Made by a program: the position numbers and the translations under genes
Notes under the pieces: model-generated
Database searches by the model: none
The model's input: the letters and a program-made list of their open reading frames with translations, nothing else
Told to the model about the DNA's origin: nothing
Part shown: positions 42,297 to 51,075 of the stretch, in pieces
How positions within the stretch are numbered: position 1 is the first letter of the stretch
Layout: the number at the start of each line of letters is the position of its first letter
Assembly: GCA_003598085.1 (NCBI GenBank)
Contig: QZKU01000099.1
Span: 1-51,235, forward strand
Length of the DNA: 51,235 bases
Source: Candidatus Abyssobacteria bacterium SURF_5
Lineage (GTDB): Bacteria > Abyssobacteria > SURF-5
Direction: 5' to 3'

Positions 42297-44087
42297 ATGG
42301 CGACGGCAATCCACAGAAATAATTTCGCACAGTTCTTCTCGCGTCTTTACGATAGCCGCCTTTTCCTCCTCGCATGCTATTGTTCCTGTATCGCGAGTGC
42401 CGCATGCTTCTCCTGGCTTCTCTGGGATATCGAAGGCACCTTCAACCGTTTCCCCGACGCTTATTCCGTCTCCTATCAGACCGTCTACCTCGCTTCCGGG
42501 GCATTCGGATTTTTCTTCCTCTGGCATCTCTTCTCCGCGCTGTCATCCTGTTTGACCCATAGGCCATTCAAAACTGCTCTGGTAGACAATGCCGCGCCGT
42601 TTGTCGCCGTTGTGATCAGCTTTCTTGCGGCCTTCCCCCATCGCTCATATATAGCGGCCGAAATCAGCCGATTTCACCTGGTACATTCCCTGATAACGAG
42701 AGCCGGCGCCGCTGCCGCCGAGACCGAAATAATTTTCCTGGCCGTCGCCCTCATCCCGGCCTCTTTCCTCGCGCTGGCGACAAACCTGCACGTCCTGAAA
42801 AACCTGCGCCTCGATTTCGGCATGATTCAAATCCTCAGATGCTTCATTTTCTTGCTCTTATCGGGAGCGGCATGTGCCGGATGGGCCGGATGGAGGGAGC
42901 GGGCATTTGAACGTCGCCCCGGAGAGAACAATATTTTATTCATCATTTCTGATGCGCTTACACCATCTCACATGAGCTGTTACGGCTATGACAAGAATAC
43001 GACGCCTCACATCGCCCAGTTGGCCGAAGAGGGGCTTCTTTTCAAGAATTTCATCGCCGCATCAAGCTGGAGCTTGCCTTCATATACCACCATCTACACG
43101 TCTCGCTATTTTTCCTACAGTCTGGATCCGAACGGGGACGGATGGAGGAATCCGGCTCTGAATATGGCGCAAATAATGGCTGATAACGGGTGGTACACGA
43201 AATCGTTGCTGACGAATCCGTTCGCAGCGAACGCATATCAGGCAACCGGCATCCAGGTCGACGCGACAATGGATTTCGTTTACGGCTCGGCCTTGCTTAC
43301 GGACAGGGCAATCGGCCTGCTCAGAGAACATCGAACCAAACGTTTCTTCTTTCATATCCAGTACATGGACCCGCACGGCCCCTACTCGCCGCCCGAGCCC
43401 TACCGGAGCGCTTTTTTTGATGAAACCGAGCCGTGCGCCGACAGTTATGACGGCGAAATCGCCCATCTCGATTACCAGATATCGCGCCTGATCTCGGAAC
43501 TCGAGCAACTGGAATTATCAGATAACACCTATGTTGTCATCACCGCGGACCACGGCGAGGGGATTGAAACATGCAGCGGACACATCTATTCCCTTGAAAA
43601 TGAACTGATCAATATTCCGCTTATCATTTGGGGGCCGAAAATGCCTCGCGGGAAAAAGATCGAACAGGTCGCCGGACATGTGGACCTCCTGCCGACTTTC
43701 GTCGAGTGGATCGGCGGAAAAATGGATCCCCGCTTCCAAGGGAAAAGCCTCATGCCGCTCATCCGGGATGAGGAAGCGGAAGACCGCGTTATTTTCAGCG
43801 AGTTGTACCTGCCGCGTACAAATCCCGAATACCATTATGTCAGTGTCAGGAAAGGACAATGGAAATTGTTGACGGGTGACCCCAAAGGCGACGCTCTCTA
43901 TGATGTCAAAACAGACCCTTCTGAGGATATAAGTCTTGTGGGACAGGAGAGCGAACCTCTCAAATTGTTGAAGACCGAAGTCGAACGCTTCAGGAACGGG
44001 ATTGAACGGGGGCCGCTCTCCCTGCAAGGAGGAGCTTTTTCGAAAGAAGAAAAGGACGCGCTCAAGGCTCTCGGATACGTCCAGTGA
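42297..44087 (+). CDS. Membrane-anchored sulfatase-like hydrolase (alkaline phosphatase superfamily)
   Basis: 596 aa from ATG 42297; a TTG eight codons upstream is possible. The N-terminal third has about five membrane segments, and the rest is an extracytoplasmic sulfatase domain. Metal/active-site features: ISDALTPSHMSCYGYDKNTTPH, the nucleophile region WSLPSY (Ser259), DPHGPYSPP, and ITADHGEGI. The classical C/S-x-P-S-R formylglycine motif is SLPSY here, with Tyr instead of Arg, so activity as a true sulfatase is uncertain. Phosphoester or phosphoglycolipid cleavage is an alternative. It follows the symporter gene on the same strand. Confidence 0.85.
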   Translation: MATAIHRNNFAQFFSRLYDSRLFLLACYCSCIASAACFSWLLWDIEGTFNRFPDAYSVSYQTVYLASGAFGFFFLWHLFSALSSCLTHRPFKTALVDNAAPFVAVVISFLAAFPHRSYIAAEISRFHLVHSLITRAGAAAAETEIIFLAVALIPASFLALATNLHVLKNLRLDFGMIQILRCFIFLLLSGAACAGWAGWRERAFERRPGENNILFIISDALTPSHMSCYGYDKNTTPHIAQLAEEGLLFKNFIAASSWSLPSYTTIYTSRYFSYSLDPNGDGWRNPALNMAQIMADNGWYTKSLLTNPFAANAYQATGIQVDATMDFVYGSALLTDRAIGLLREHRTKRFFFHIQYMDPHGPYSPPEPYRSAFFDETEPCADSYDGEIAHLDYQISRLISELEQLELSDNTYVVITADHGEGIETCSGHIYSLENELINIPLIIWGPKMPRGKKIEQVAGHVDLLPTFVEWIGGKMDPRFQGKSLMPLIRDEEAEDRVIFSELYLPRTNPEYHYVSVRKGQWKLLTGDPKGDALYDVKTDPSEDISLVGQESEPLKLLKTEVERFRNGIERGPLSLQGGAFSKEEKDALKALGYVQ

Positions 44088-44108
44088 TTCTCTCGCGCGC
44101 TTAGTGGA

Positions 44109-44903
44109 TTACTTACCCTTGAACTCGGGTTTGCGCTTCTGCATGAATGCCATCGGCCCCTCTACCGCATCCTCCGATTTGTACACCGGCGTCGCAAGCC
44201 GGGTCTCGCGCCTAAACGCGTCTTCGAGCGGCAGGCTGAGGCATTCGACCGCCGACTGCTTGATCGCTTTCACTGCAAGCGGACCATTCTCGGAAATGCG
44301 TTGTGCAATACGCTCGGCAGTCGGCATCAATTCCTCCGGCGAAACGACGTAATTCACCAGCCCGATTCGATGAGCCTCGCGCGCATCGATCTTCTCGCCC
44401 GTCAATAAGATTTCCATTGCCTTGCAAAACGGGATTTGCCGCGGCAGGCGCACCGTCGATCCGCCTGCGGGAAAAAGACCCCAGCGCACTTCCTGCAGCG
44501 CAAAGAAGGCCTTTTCCGAGGCGATACGGATATCCATCCCAAGCAGCATCTCTAATCCTCCCGCGATGCAGTAGCCGTTAACCGCTGCCACAATTGGCTT
44601 CCAGAGATCAAAATCCCGCAGCATCGCCGATTGGAATATTTTAGCCACCTCGCCCGTCAGCAAACCCTCGATCCCCTCGGGAGAGGCGGTAATTCGCGGG
44701 ATCAACGTGGCGAGATCGGCGCCCGCGCAGAATGAGTTGCCGACGCCGGTAACAATGGCGACCAGCAACGACGGATCATCCCGAAAGTCGATCCAGGTCT
44801 GCCCAAGTTTCTCAAGCGTCTCGGGATCGAGCGCGTTGCGCGCTTCGGGCCGGTTCAGCGTTATGTACGCGATGTTGCCCTTCTTCACATAATCTACCGA
44901 CAT
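44109..44903 (-). CDS. Enoyl-CoA hydratase/isomerase family protein
   Basis: Crotonase-fold enzyme, 264 aa, from ATG 44903 with GGGGAGAGGG upstream; a longer frame into the next gene is rejected. The two catalytic glutamates of hydratases are both present, 20 residues apart: one in AGGLEMLLGMD and one in FALQEVRWG, matching Glu144/Glu164 of rat enoyl-CoA hydratase. It therefore probably hydrates enoyl-CoA in beta-oxidation. It lies 22 bp after an acyl-CoA dehydrogenase whose product it could use. Confidence 0.93.
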   Translation of the reverse strand: MSVDYVKKGNIAYITLNRPEARNALDPETLEKLGQTWIDFRDDPSLLVAIVTGVGNSFCAGADLATLIPRITASPEGIEGLLTGEVAKIFQSAMLRDFDLWKPIVAAVNGYCIAGGLEMLLGMDIRIASEKAFFALQEVRWGLFPAGGSTVRLPRQIPFCKAMEILLTGEKIDAREAHRIGLVNYVVSPEELMPTAERIAQRISENGPLAVKAIKQSAVECLSLPLEDAFRRETRLATPVYKSEDAVEGPMAFMQKRKPEFKGK

Positions 44904-44925
44904 TGCCCTCTCCCCTGTTCCGGAA

Positions 44926-46080
44926 CTATTGAAGCAGCAGCCTGCCAATGATCTCGCGCTGGATTTCCGACGTGCCTCCGCCGATGGGGCCGATCCGCGA
45001 ATCGCGCCACAGCCGCTGAATCGGGTATTCCATCATATAACCATATCCGCCAAAGAGCTGAAGCGACTGATTGATGACACGATTGGACATCTCGCAGGCG
45101 AACAACTTGCACATGGCGACTTCGACGTTGCAGGGCTCCTGTTCGATATGCATCCGGATCGTGTTGTACACTAACTGGCGCGCAGCCTCGATCTCAGTGG
45201 CCATATCCGCGATCTTGTGGCGAGTCACCTGAAACTTTGCAATCGGTCTCCCGAATTGGACGCGGTCCTTCGAATACTCGATCGCAAGGTCGAGCGCTTT
45301 CTGGGCTTCACATACGGCGCCGATTGCCATATATAAGCGCTCCTCCTGAAAATGGATCATGATCTGGTAAAAACCCATGTTCTCCTCGCCAAACAGTGCG
45401 CTTCTCGGCACGCGCACATCCTCGAAAGCGAGTTCGGCCGTGTTCCCGGAGCGCCAGCCCAGCTTGTCAAGGTCCCGGCTGACCGTGAAACCCGGTAGAT
45501 TCGTGTCAACAAGAAAGAGGCTGATGCCGGCGTGCCCCTTCTCCTTGTCGGTTTTGGCGGCCAGGATGATGAAGTCGGCGATTCCGCCGTTCGTGATGAA
45601 TATCTTGCTGCCATTGATGACGTAGCTGTCACCGTCGAGCACTGCGGAGGTTCGGATCGAGCCGACATCCGAACCTGCATTCGGTTCCGTCACCCCCAAA
45701 CAGCCGATGACCTCGCCCCTGACGCCCGGCACAAGATACTTCTGCTTCTGCTCCTCCGTTCCGAGCATCGAAAGATACGGCAGCACGATGGTGGCATGCA
45801 TTCCAATGGAAGCAGATACGCCGGCAACGTTGCAGGCGCCCATCTCCTCGCCATAGACGATCGTGGAAACGAAGTCGCCGCCCGCCCCGCCATATTCCTC
45901 GGGAATGTTTAGGCCCAGGAAGCCCAATTCGCCAAAACGCTTGAACAGTTCCCGGTGAGGAAAGCCGCCCCGCCGATCCCACTCGTCGGCATGCGGAGCG
46001 ATTTCCTTTTGAAGAAAGCTGCGAACCGAGCGCCGCAGCATTTCATGTTCTTCAGTGAAAATAGGATGTTGTCTGCCCAC
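44926..46080 (-). CDS. Acyl-CoA dehydrogenase (LCAD/isovaleryl-type active site)
   Basis: FAD-dependent dehydrogenase of 384 aa with GCLGVTEPNAGSDVG and FITNGGIADF. The C-terminal YEGT glutamate of short-chain enzymes is replaced (GPIGGGTSEIQ, 367-370), but Glu247 in QEERLYMAIG aligns with the helix-G base used by isovaleryl- and long-chain enzymes, so it should be active. The start is GTG with GGGAGGGACC just upstream. Forms a two-gene operon with enoyl-CoA hydratase. Differs in active-site class from the dehydrogenase at 153-1310. Confidence 0.94.
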   Translation of the reverse strand: MGRQHPIFTEEHEMLRRSVRSFLQKEIAPHADEWDRRGGFPHRELFKRFGELGFLGLNIPEEYGGAGGDFVSTIVYGEEMGACNVAGVSASIGMHATIVLPYLSMLGTEEQKQKYLVPGVRGEVIGCLGVTEPNAGSDVGSIRTSAVLDGDSYVINGSKIFITNGGIADFIILAAKTDKEKGHAGISLFLVDTNLPGFTVSRDLDKLGWRSGNTAELAFEDVRVPRSALFGEENMGFYQIMIHFQEERLYMAIGAVCEAQKALDLAIEYSKDRVQFGRPIAKFQVTRHKIADMATEIEAARQLVYNTIRMHIEQEPCNVEVAMCKLFACEMSNRVINQSLQLFGGYGYMMEYPIQRLWRDSRIGPIGGGTSEIQREIIGRLLLQ

Positions 46081-46134
46081 GGTCCCTCCCGCTTGCGTAT
46101 TCCCTTAGTTCCAACTCAACTAATCGCCTTCAAC

Positions 46135-46180
46135 AGTCTGCGCAGACTCAAATGTATACCAGCTTTTAAGCATATGTCAA
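46135..46180 (-). promoter_or_regulatory. Promoter with palindromic operator, acyl-CoA dehydrogenase operon
   Basis: Minus strand: perfect -35 TTGACA (46175-46180), 16-bp spacer, -10 TATACA (46153-46158). A perfect 14-bp palindrome AGTCTGCGCAGACT (46135-46148) covers the expected start site. This position is typical of repressor operators, as with TetR-type regulators of beta-oxidation genes, but no regulator gene is in the window. Confidence 0.55.
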
Positions 46181-46303
46181 GCATCTCAAAGCAGAATTGG
46201 ATGGTCATTGACTAAGCGCAAGGGCCGGTGATAGAATGGGCCCCTTATCCGAAACACGGCGATCCATTCCTCATCAAAACAGAAAGTTCTCAACCAGATC
46301 CCG

Positions 46304-47605
46304 ATGACTTCCGAGGCTTCGACAAAGGCGCAATCAATCACGCCGGGCAGGATGGCCCACATCACGCTCGCCATCCTCTTTGTCATGAACCTCCTCAACT
46401 ACATCGACCGGAGCGTGCTCAATGGCATGCTGCCGCTCATCAAGGATGAATGGGCACTTTCAGACCGCGCGCTCGGGATGCTGGTATCGGCCTTCATTTT
46501 CACCTACATGATTTTCTCCCCCCTTTTCGGATGGTTGGGCGACCGGTATGCGCGCAAGTGGATTGCCGGCGCCGGAGTGGCCGGTTGGAGCATTACCACT
46601 GCCGCATCGGCTCTCGCACAGAATTTTGCGCAACTATTCGGATTCCGCCTCCTCCTCGGGGTCGGGGAAGCGAGCTATTCGACGACTGCGCCCACCATCA
46701 TCACCGACCTGTATCCCCGCGAGAGCCGCTCCAAAATGCTCGCCTTTTTCTATGTCGCAATTCCCGTCGGGTTCGCCCTCGGCTACATTCTGGGCGGCGC
46801 GCTCGGCGTTCGCTTCGGATGGCGGCCCGCTTTTCTCATCGTCGGACTTCCGGGCCTTCTGATGGCGCTCGCGATTACGTTCATCCGGGAACCCGTTCGC
46901 GGACAAAGCGAAGCCGTAAGTGAGGAAGAATTAGCCCAGTATTTGAAAACCAAGCTTCCGCTCAAGGCTTACTTTGACCTGGCGCACATACCTTCCTATG
47001 TATTCGATACTATCGGTATGACCTTGATGACCTTTGTGACCGGCGGCCTGGCGGCATGGATGCCGACTTACTTCTATCGAGTCCGTGGACTCTCACTCCA
47101 AAATGCCGACCTCTACTTCGGTATTGCCACACTGGCGGCCGGCATCATTGGAACATTTTTCGGCGGCTGGCTTGCAGACCGGCTTCAGAAACGGTGGGAG
47201 AGCGCGTATTTCCTCGTATCCGGAGCGGGATTATTGCTCAGCGTTCCCTGTGCGATTATCGCCCTCACCGCCCGAACTCCACTCGTATATTGGCAGGCGG
47301 TTTTCTGGGCCGAGTTCTTCCTGTTCGTCAATACCGGCCCGTCCAACGCAATCATTATCAATGTGACCATGCCGAAAATGCGCGTTACCGCATTTGCGCT
47401 CAACATCTTCTTCATTCATGCCCTCGGAGACGTCATCTCGCCGGTACTCGTCGGGTGGGTGTCGGACCTGACGAATCTGCACTTTGCTTTGCTGGCCATC
47501 ATGCCGATCGTGATGGCGCTCAGTGCGGCAGCTTATCTGATGGGCGCGCGCCACCTCGTTCGGGACTCGGAGCGCGTGCTCGAACGCATACGGACATCAT
47601 CTTAA
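46304..47605 (+). CDS. MFS transporter (spinster-like)
   Basis: The 433-aa protein has 12 predicted membrane segments. FVMNLLNYIDRSVLNGMLPLI and the motif A loop GWLGDRYARKW place it with spinster-like/ACS-type MFS carriers, several of which move organic anions or lipids. RLLLGVGEASYSTTAPTIITD is also typical of this group. The start has no strong ribosome site; Met17 (MAHITLAIL) is an alternative. It is divergent from the acyl-CoA dehydrogenase operon, and a related substrate is possible but not shown. Confidence 0.88.
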   Translation: MTSEASTKAQSITPGRMAHITLAILFVMNLLNYIDRSVLNGMLPLIKDEWALSDRALGMLVSAFIFTYMIFSPLFGWLGDRYARKWIAGAGVAGWSITTAASALAQNFAQLFGFRLLLGVGEASYSTTAPTIITDLYPRESRSKMLAFFYVAIPVGFALGYILGGALGVRFGWRPAFLIVGLPGLLMALAITFIREPVRGQSEAVSEEELAQYLKTKLPLKAYFDLAHIPSYVFDTIGMTLMTFVTGGLAAWMPTYFYRVRGLSLQNADLYFGIATLAAGIIGTFFGGWLADRLQKRWESAYFLVSGAGLLLSVPCAIIALTARTPLVYWQAVFWAEFFLFVNTGPSNAIIINVTMPKMRVTAFALNIFFIHALGDVISPVLVGWVSDLTNLHFALLAIMPIVMALSAAAYLMGARHLVRDSERVLERIRTSS

Positions 47606-47708
47606 GAAGAAAATGCTTCGAGGAAAAGTGAAAGATTTTGAAGGTGAGTGCTGCAAGACTTCAACGCGGCAAGCGATCAATAATGAGACGTTTGGCGCTG
47701 TTCGAATC

Positions 47709-48386
47709 TCAATCCTCAGGGCACGCGGCCCTCTCAGCGACGGCATCCGAAGACTTTCTGCGGGAGCGAACGAACTCGATTATACCCGGCAGGATCGAGA
47801 TGAAGATGATTGCAAAGATCACCAGCGAAAAATTGTTCTTGACCACCGGCATATTCCCAAAGAAATAGCCGCCCAGCACAAAAAGCAACACCCAAAACGT
47901 TCCGCCTAAAACGTTGTATACGATAAAATGGCGGTAGTTCATGCTCCCAATGCCGGCCACAAAGGGCGCAAATGTCCGAATGATAGGAATAAATCTTGCC
48001 AGGACAATTGTCTTGCCCCCGTATTTCTCATAAAACCGATGAGTCCGGTCAAGGTGCTCCTTGTTCAGGAATCGCGAATTAGTCTTCGTGAAAACTTTCG
48101 GACCGGCCGCATGACCGATCCAGTAATTAGCGGTATCTCCAGCGATCGCCGCAATGATCAAAAGAATCAGCACCAGCTTTACATCCAGCGAGCCGAGGGC
48201 GGCCAAAGCGCCTACGGCAAACAACAGCGAATCTCCCGGAAGAAACGGCGTGACCACAACGCCGGTCTCGAAAAAGATGATGCAAAAGAAAATGGCATAT
48301 GTCCAGTTGCCGAAATTCTTGATGACCACATCCAGGTGCTTGTCCAGATGCAATATGATGTCAAAGAAATATTTGATTAATTCCAT
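47709..48386 (-). CDS. DedA family membrane protein
   Basis: DedA/SNARE-associated family inner-membrane protein, 225 aa from ATG 48386 ([12 protein letters not shown]); the frame extends 19 codons further but without support. Signature segments: [20 protein letters not shown] and [23 protein letters not shown], with the conserved acidic residue and arginines. Members flip or recycle polyprenyl phosphate or phospholipids and affect proton motive force tolerance (family knowledge). Stands alone between two plus-strand genes. Confidence 0.92.
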   Translation of the reverse strand: MELIKYFFDIILHLDKHLDVVIKNFGNWTYAIFFCIIFFETGVVVTPFLPGDSLLFAVGALAALGSLDVKLVLILLIIAAIAGDTANYWIGHAAGPKVFTKTNSRFLNKEHLDRTHRFYEKYGGKTIVLARFIPIIRTFAPFVAGIGSMNYRHFIVYNVLGGTFWVLLFVLGGYFFGNMPVVKNNFSLVIFAIIFISILPGIIEFVRSRRKSSDAVAERAACPED

Positions 48387-48433
48387 CAAGCCCGCCCTTA
48401 CCATAGAAGATTTTGTATCTGATTCAGAGATGT

Positions 48434-48463
48434 ATTTTACCATAACCGAGCGCCAGGCAACAA
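48434..48463 (-). promoter_or_regulatory. Possible dedA promoter
   Basis: Minus strand: -35 TTGTTG (48458-48463), 18-bp spacer, -10 TAAAAT (48434-48439). The start would be about 40 nt before the DedA ATG. Confidence 0.4.
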
Positions 48464-48477
48464 CCTCATTTCCCGCT

Positions 48478-48506
48478 TTGAGGGCGGGCGTTCACTTTGA
48501 TAGAAT
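48478..48506 (+). promoter_or_regulatory. Promoter of the transglutaminase-like/amidohydrolase operon
   Basis: -35 TTGAGG (48478-48483), 17-bp spacer, -10 TAGAAT (48501-48506). The start would be near 48513, before the 41-codon frame at 48547. Confidence 0.5.
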
Positions 48507-48546
48507 GGATGTGATACTAACGGCCCTGTCCCGATGTCAGAATCGC

Positions 48547-48672
48547 ATGAAGAAAGAATTACTATTGCAGAAATCCGATCTCTACTATTTCTATCGTCCG
48601 TTGACATATATCTATGCCGGAATTAAAGGAATGCGCTTTCACATTGGCCTTCACAACAGATCAAAGCCATGA
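48547..48672 (+). CDS. Possible 41-aa leader or small protein
   Basis: A 41-codon frame starts MKKELLLQKSD and ends in a TGA that overlaps the next gene's ATG as ATGA. This suggests translational coupling to the transglutaminase-like gene. It contains an aromatic-rich stretch (YYFYRPLTYIYAG). No ribosome site is evident and no family is recognised, so it may be a chance frame. Confidence 0.3.
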   Translation: MKKELLLQKSDLYYFYRPLTYIYAGIKGMRFHIGLHNRSKP

Positions 48673-49316
48673 TTGCGGAAATTGTTCCGGGTACCTATGA
48701 CGCACTAGGAAAACAGGTCTCGCAGCCGAGAAACAAGCGTTACCATGTGCTCTTCGCTCCAACGCTCCCTCTTGGCCGTTATCTCAATCGACCGTTATCC
48801 GTAAAATGTTCCAATCTCGATGAAGTCCATTGCTTCCTCAGGCAATGCCGATATGTCTCAGACCTAAAACAGTTCGGACAAAGGGATTATTGGATGCCGC
48901 CCGAGGATTTCGAGATCAAGAAAAAAGGAGATTGCGAGGACTTCGCCCTCTGGACCTGGCGGCAACTGATGGCTCTGGGCTACGAAGCTCGCCTCGTCTT
49001 GGGCACGCGAGGAAGATACGGATCGGGCCACGCATGGGTCACTTTTACTGATGACGAGCGAATCTTCCTCGTTGAACCATGCCTGGCGTGGCTGAGCAAA
49101 AAACTGCCCCGCTTCTCTGTTCTCCGATATAAACCGGAACTCTCTGTCACATATAGCGGTGATCGCTTGCGGTATTTTGAACATCAAGAATCTCCTTATG
49201 ATCCTGCGTTTCGCGAGGCTTTGCCGCTGATCTGCGAATGGATTGCATTCACCGGTAAATATTCCCATAAAATCGTTGCCCGTAGAATCCGGACTTACAT
49301 TTCGCAAATAAAATAA
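48669..49316 (+). CDS. Transglutaminase-like cysteine peptidase family protein
   Basis: The 215-aa protein has a papain-like transglutaminase core: Cys89 in KKGDCEDFALW, His121 in GSGHAWVTF, and an acidic third position at Glu136 in IFLVEP, where Asp is more usual. There is no clear signal peptide, so it is probably cytoplasmic. Family members act as peptidases or amide-bond enzymes; the substrate is unknown. It is 10 bp before the amidohydrolase gene and likely co-transcribed. A cytoplasmic peptide- or amide-processing pair is one possible reading. Confidence 0.75.
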   Translation: MIAEIVPGTYDALGKQVSQPRNKRYHVLFAPTLPLGRYLNRPLSVKCSNLDEVHCFLRQCRYVSDLKQFGQRDYWMPPEDFEIKKKGDCEDFALWTWRQLMALGYEARLVLGTRGRYGSGHAWVTFTDDERIFLVEPCLAWLSKKLPRFSVLRYKPELSVTYSGDRLRYFEHQESPYDPAFREALPLICEWIAFTGKYSHKIVARRIRTYISQIK

Positions 49317-49326
49317 GGGGAAAAAG

Positions 49327-51075
49327 ATGAATACCAATACATCCTTTGCGTCCTCCCGGCCCCCATCACAAACCCTTCTGATCACGGGCGGCAAAGTCCA
49401 TGTCATGGATGGCGTCACTCCCCCGGCCGAAGCGATTGTTTTGAAAAACGGCCGCGTGGCCGGAGTTGGCTCTTCAGAGGAGATGAAAAACCTCGCAGGG
49501 TCCGCGGCTGAACCCCTGGACATTCATGGTTGCTCGGTAATGCCGGGCCTCATAGACACGCATCCTCACCTCCTCCATTTCGGAGCATTGAGTTATCCAC
49601 TCGCCAATCTGGCGGACGCGCAGTCGCATGAAGACATCGTCCAGCAAATACAAAAAAAGGCGTCTGAGACTCCGGCCGGAGAATGGGTGATGGCGACCCC
49701 CGTGGGAGAGGCTCACTACTTCATTCGCCGTTCCTATCGCGACCTGAAGGAGCGAAACCTCCCCCAAAAAAAGGTATTGGATCGCGCCACTACACAACAT
49801 CCGGTGCTCATTCAGGCGTGGGCGCCCGTGATCCCGAACGTGTGCGCCCTCAATAGCCTCGGGCTCCGCACTCTCGGCATCACCAGGGAAACTCCCGACC
49901 GGGTGGAGAACGTATGGATCGAGAAAGACGCGAACGGAGAACCAACGGGCATCCTTCACGGGTCGGTCAACCTCTATTACACCAATGATTCTTTCATCGA
50001 TTCGCTCTGGAAGCAGATTCCGTTTCTCAATCCGGAATCGATTTTCCCCGGTACCCGCGGAGCGATGGCCGAATACAACCGCATAGGCGTCACAACGGTC
50101 TATGAGGGACATATGATGAGCCCTGCGGAGATCGAGATATATCGAACGCTCCGGGAAAATGACGAGCTGACCGTGCGTGTGCTTACCGCACTCGAATCCG
50201 AGATCTACGGGCTCCCGTGGGCATTACCGCTTTCGGATGAGGAGTTCGAGGAAAACCTGAAGCTTGCGCTCTCCATGACAAACACGAATGACGATTTTCT
50301 CCGCTCAAACGGAGTAACCATCTCGCGTGGCGGCCCCTGTTGGCCCGGCTTTCTGCGAATGCACGAAAGCTATCCCGGCCCCTACGAAAAACCCACACGC
50401 GGATTCACTTTCGTCTCCGGCGAAAAGGAAGCGAGAGCAATTGAATTCTGTGCCAGAAACAAGCTGCGCCTGAATTGCATCAATACCGGCTATCGAGACC
50501 ACGATGAGTTTTTGGATCGCGCCGAAACCCTGCTCGCCGGCTTGAGCGAGGCCTCCCGCGGCTGGATTCTGCAGCACGTTTATCTGCTGAAGCAGGAACA
50601 TGCAAGGCGCTATGCACGCCTCCGATTCCATGCGACAACAAGCATGTCATTCTCCTGGGGAAAAGGAGACCTGATGAGAAAACGCTTCGGAAACGACATC
50701 CTGCAGGACCTGATCCCCCTGCGAAGGCTCCTAGATGCCGGACTTGTCGTCGGCTGCGGAACCGATTGGGGACCAAAAAACATTTTCGAGCACATACAGC
50801 TTGCGCAAACCCATCGCTTCTGTGGAAGCGGAACCTGTAATCTCGGGCCGGCGCAGCCGGTCACTCGGATGGAGGCCGCCCTCATGTGGACCCGTGATGC
50901 CGCGCGTGTTCTCGATTGGGAAAACATCGGGACGCTTCGCCCAAGCGATTACGCCGATCTGATTATAACCGACCGTGACCCCCTCACGTGTGATCTGGAT
51001 GATTTGCCGCAAACAAAAGTGGTGCGAACATTCCTTGGCGGCCGCACCGTATATGACGACGGCACGCTCCCTTGA
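49327..51075 (+). CDS. Amidohydrolase family protein (YtcJ-like)
   Basis: Metal-dependent hydrolase of 582 aa. The N-terminal beta-sandwich segment (LLITGGKVHVMDG) leads into the TIM barrel with the metal-binding DTHPH (His79, His81); CGTDWGP carries the late Asp. The C terminus ARVLDWENIGTLRPSDYADLIITDRDPL is characteristic of the amidohydrolase_3/YtcJ group, which hydrolyses N-substituted or cyclic amides. AAGGGGAAAAAG precedes the ATG. The substrate cannot be predicted. About 160 bp follow to the window end with no recognised gene. Confidence 0.9.
   Translation: MNTNTSFASSRPPSQTLLITGGKVHVMDGVTPPAEAIVLKNGRVAGVGSSEEMKNLAGSAAEPLDIHGCSVMPGLIDTHPHLLHFGALSYPLANLADAQSHEDIVQQIQKKASETPAGEWVMATPVGEAHYFIRRSYRDLKERNLPQKKVLDRATTQHPVLIQAWAPVIPNVCALNSLGLRTLGITRETPDRVENVWIEKDANGEPTGILHGSVNLYYTNDSFIDSLWKQIPFLNPESIFPGTRGAMAEYNRIGVTTVYEGHMMSPAEIEIYRTLRENDELTVRVLTALESEIYGLPWALPLSDEEFEENLKLALSMTNTNDDFLRSNGVTISRGGPCWPGFLRMHESYPGPYEKPTRGFTFVSGEKEARAIEFCARNKLRLNCINTGYRDHDEFLDRAETLLAGLSEASRGWILQHVYLLKQEHARRYARLRFHATTSMSFSWGKGDLMRKRFGNDILQDLIPLRRLLDAGLVVGCGTDWGPKNIFEHIQLAQTHRFCGSGTCNLGPAQPVTRMEAALMWTRDAARVLDWENIGTLRPSDYADLIITDRDPLTCDLDDLPQTKVVRTFLGGRTVYDDGTLP

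Noticed and set aside
48154-48672. 172-codon plus-strand frame ending at the transglutaminase-like gene
   Set aside because: Most of it is antisense to dedA. Only the last 41 codons, after the plus-strand promoter, were kept as a low-confidence small frame.
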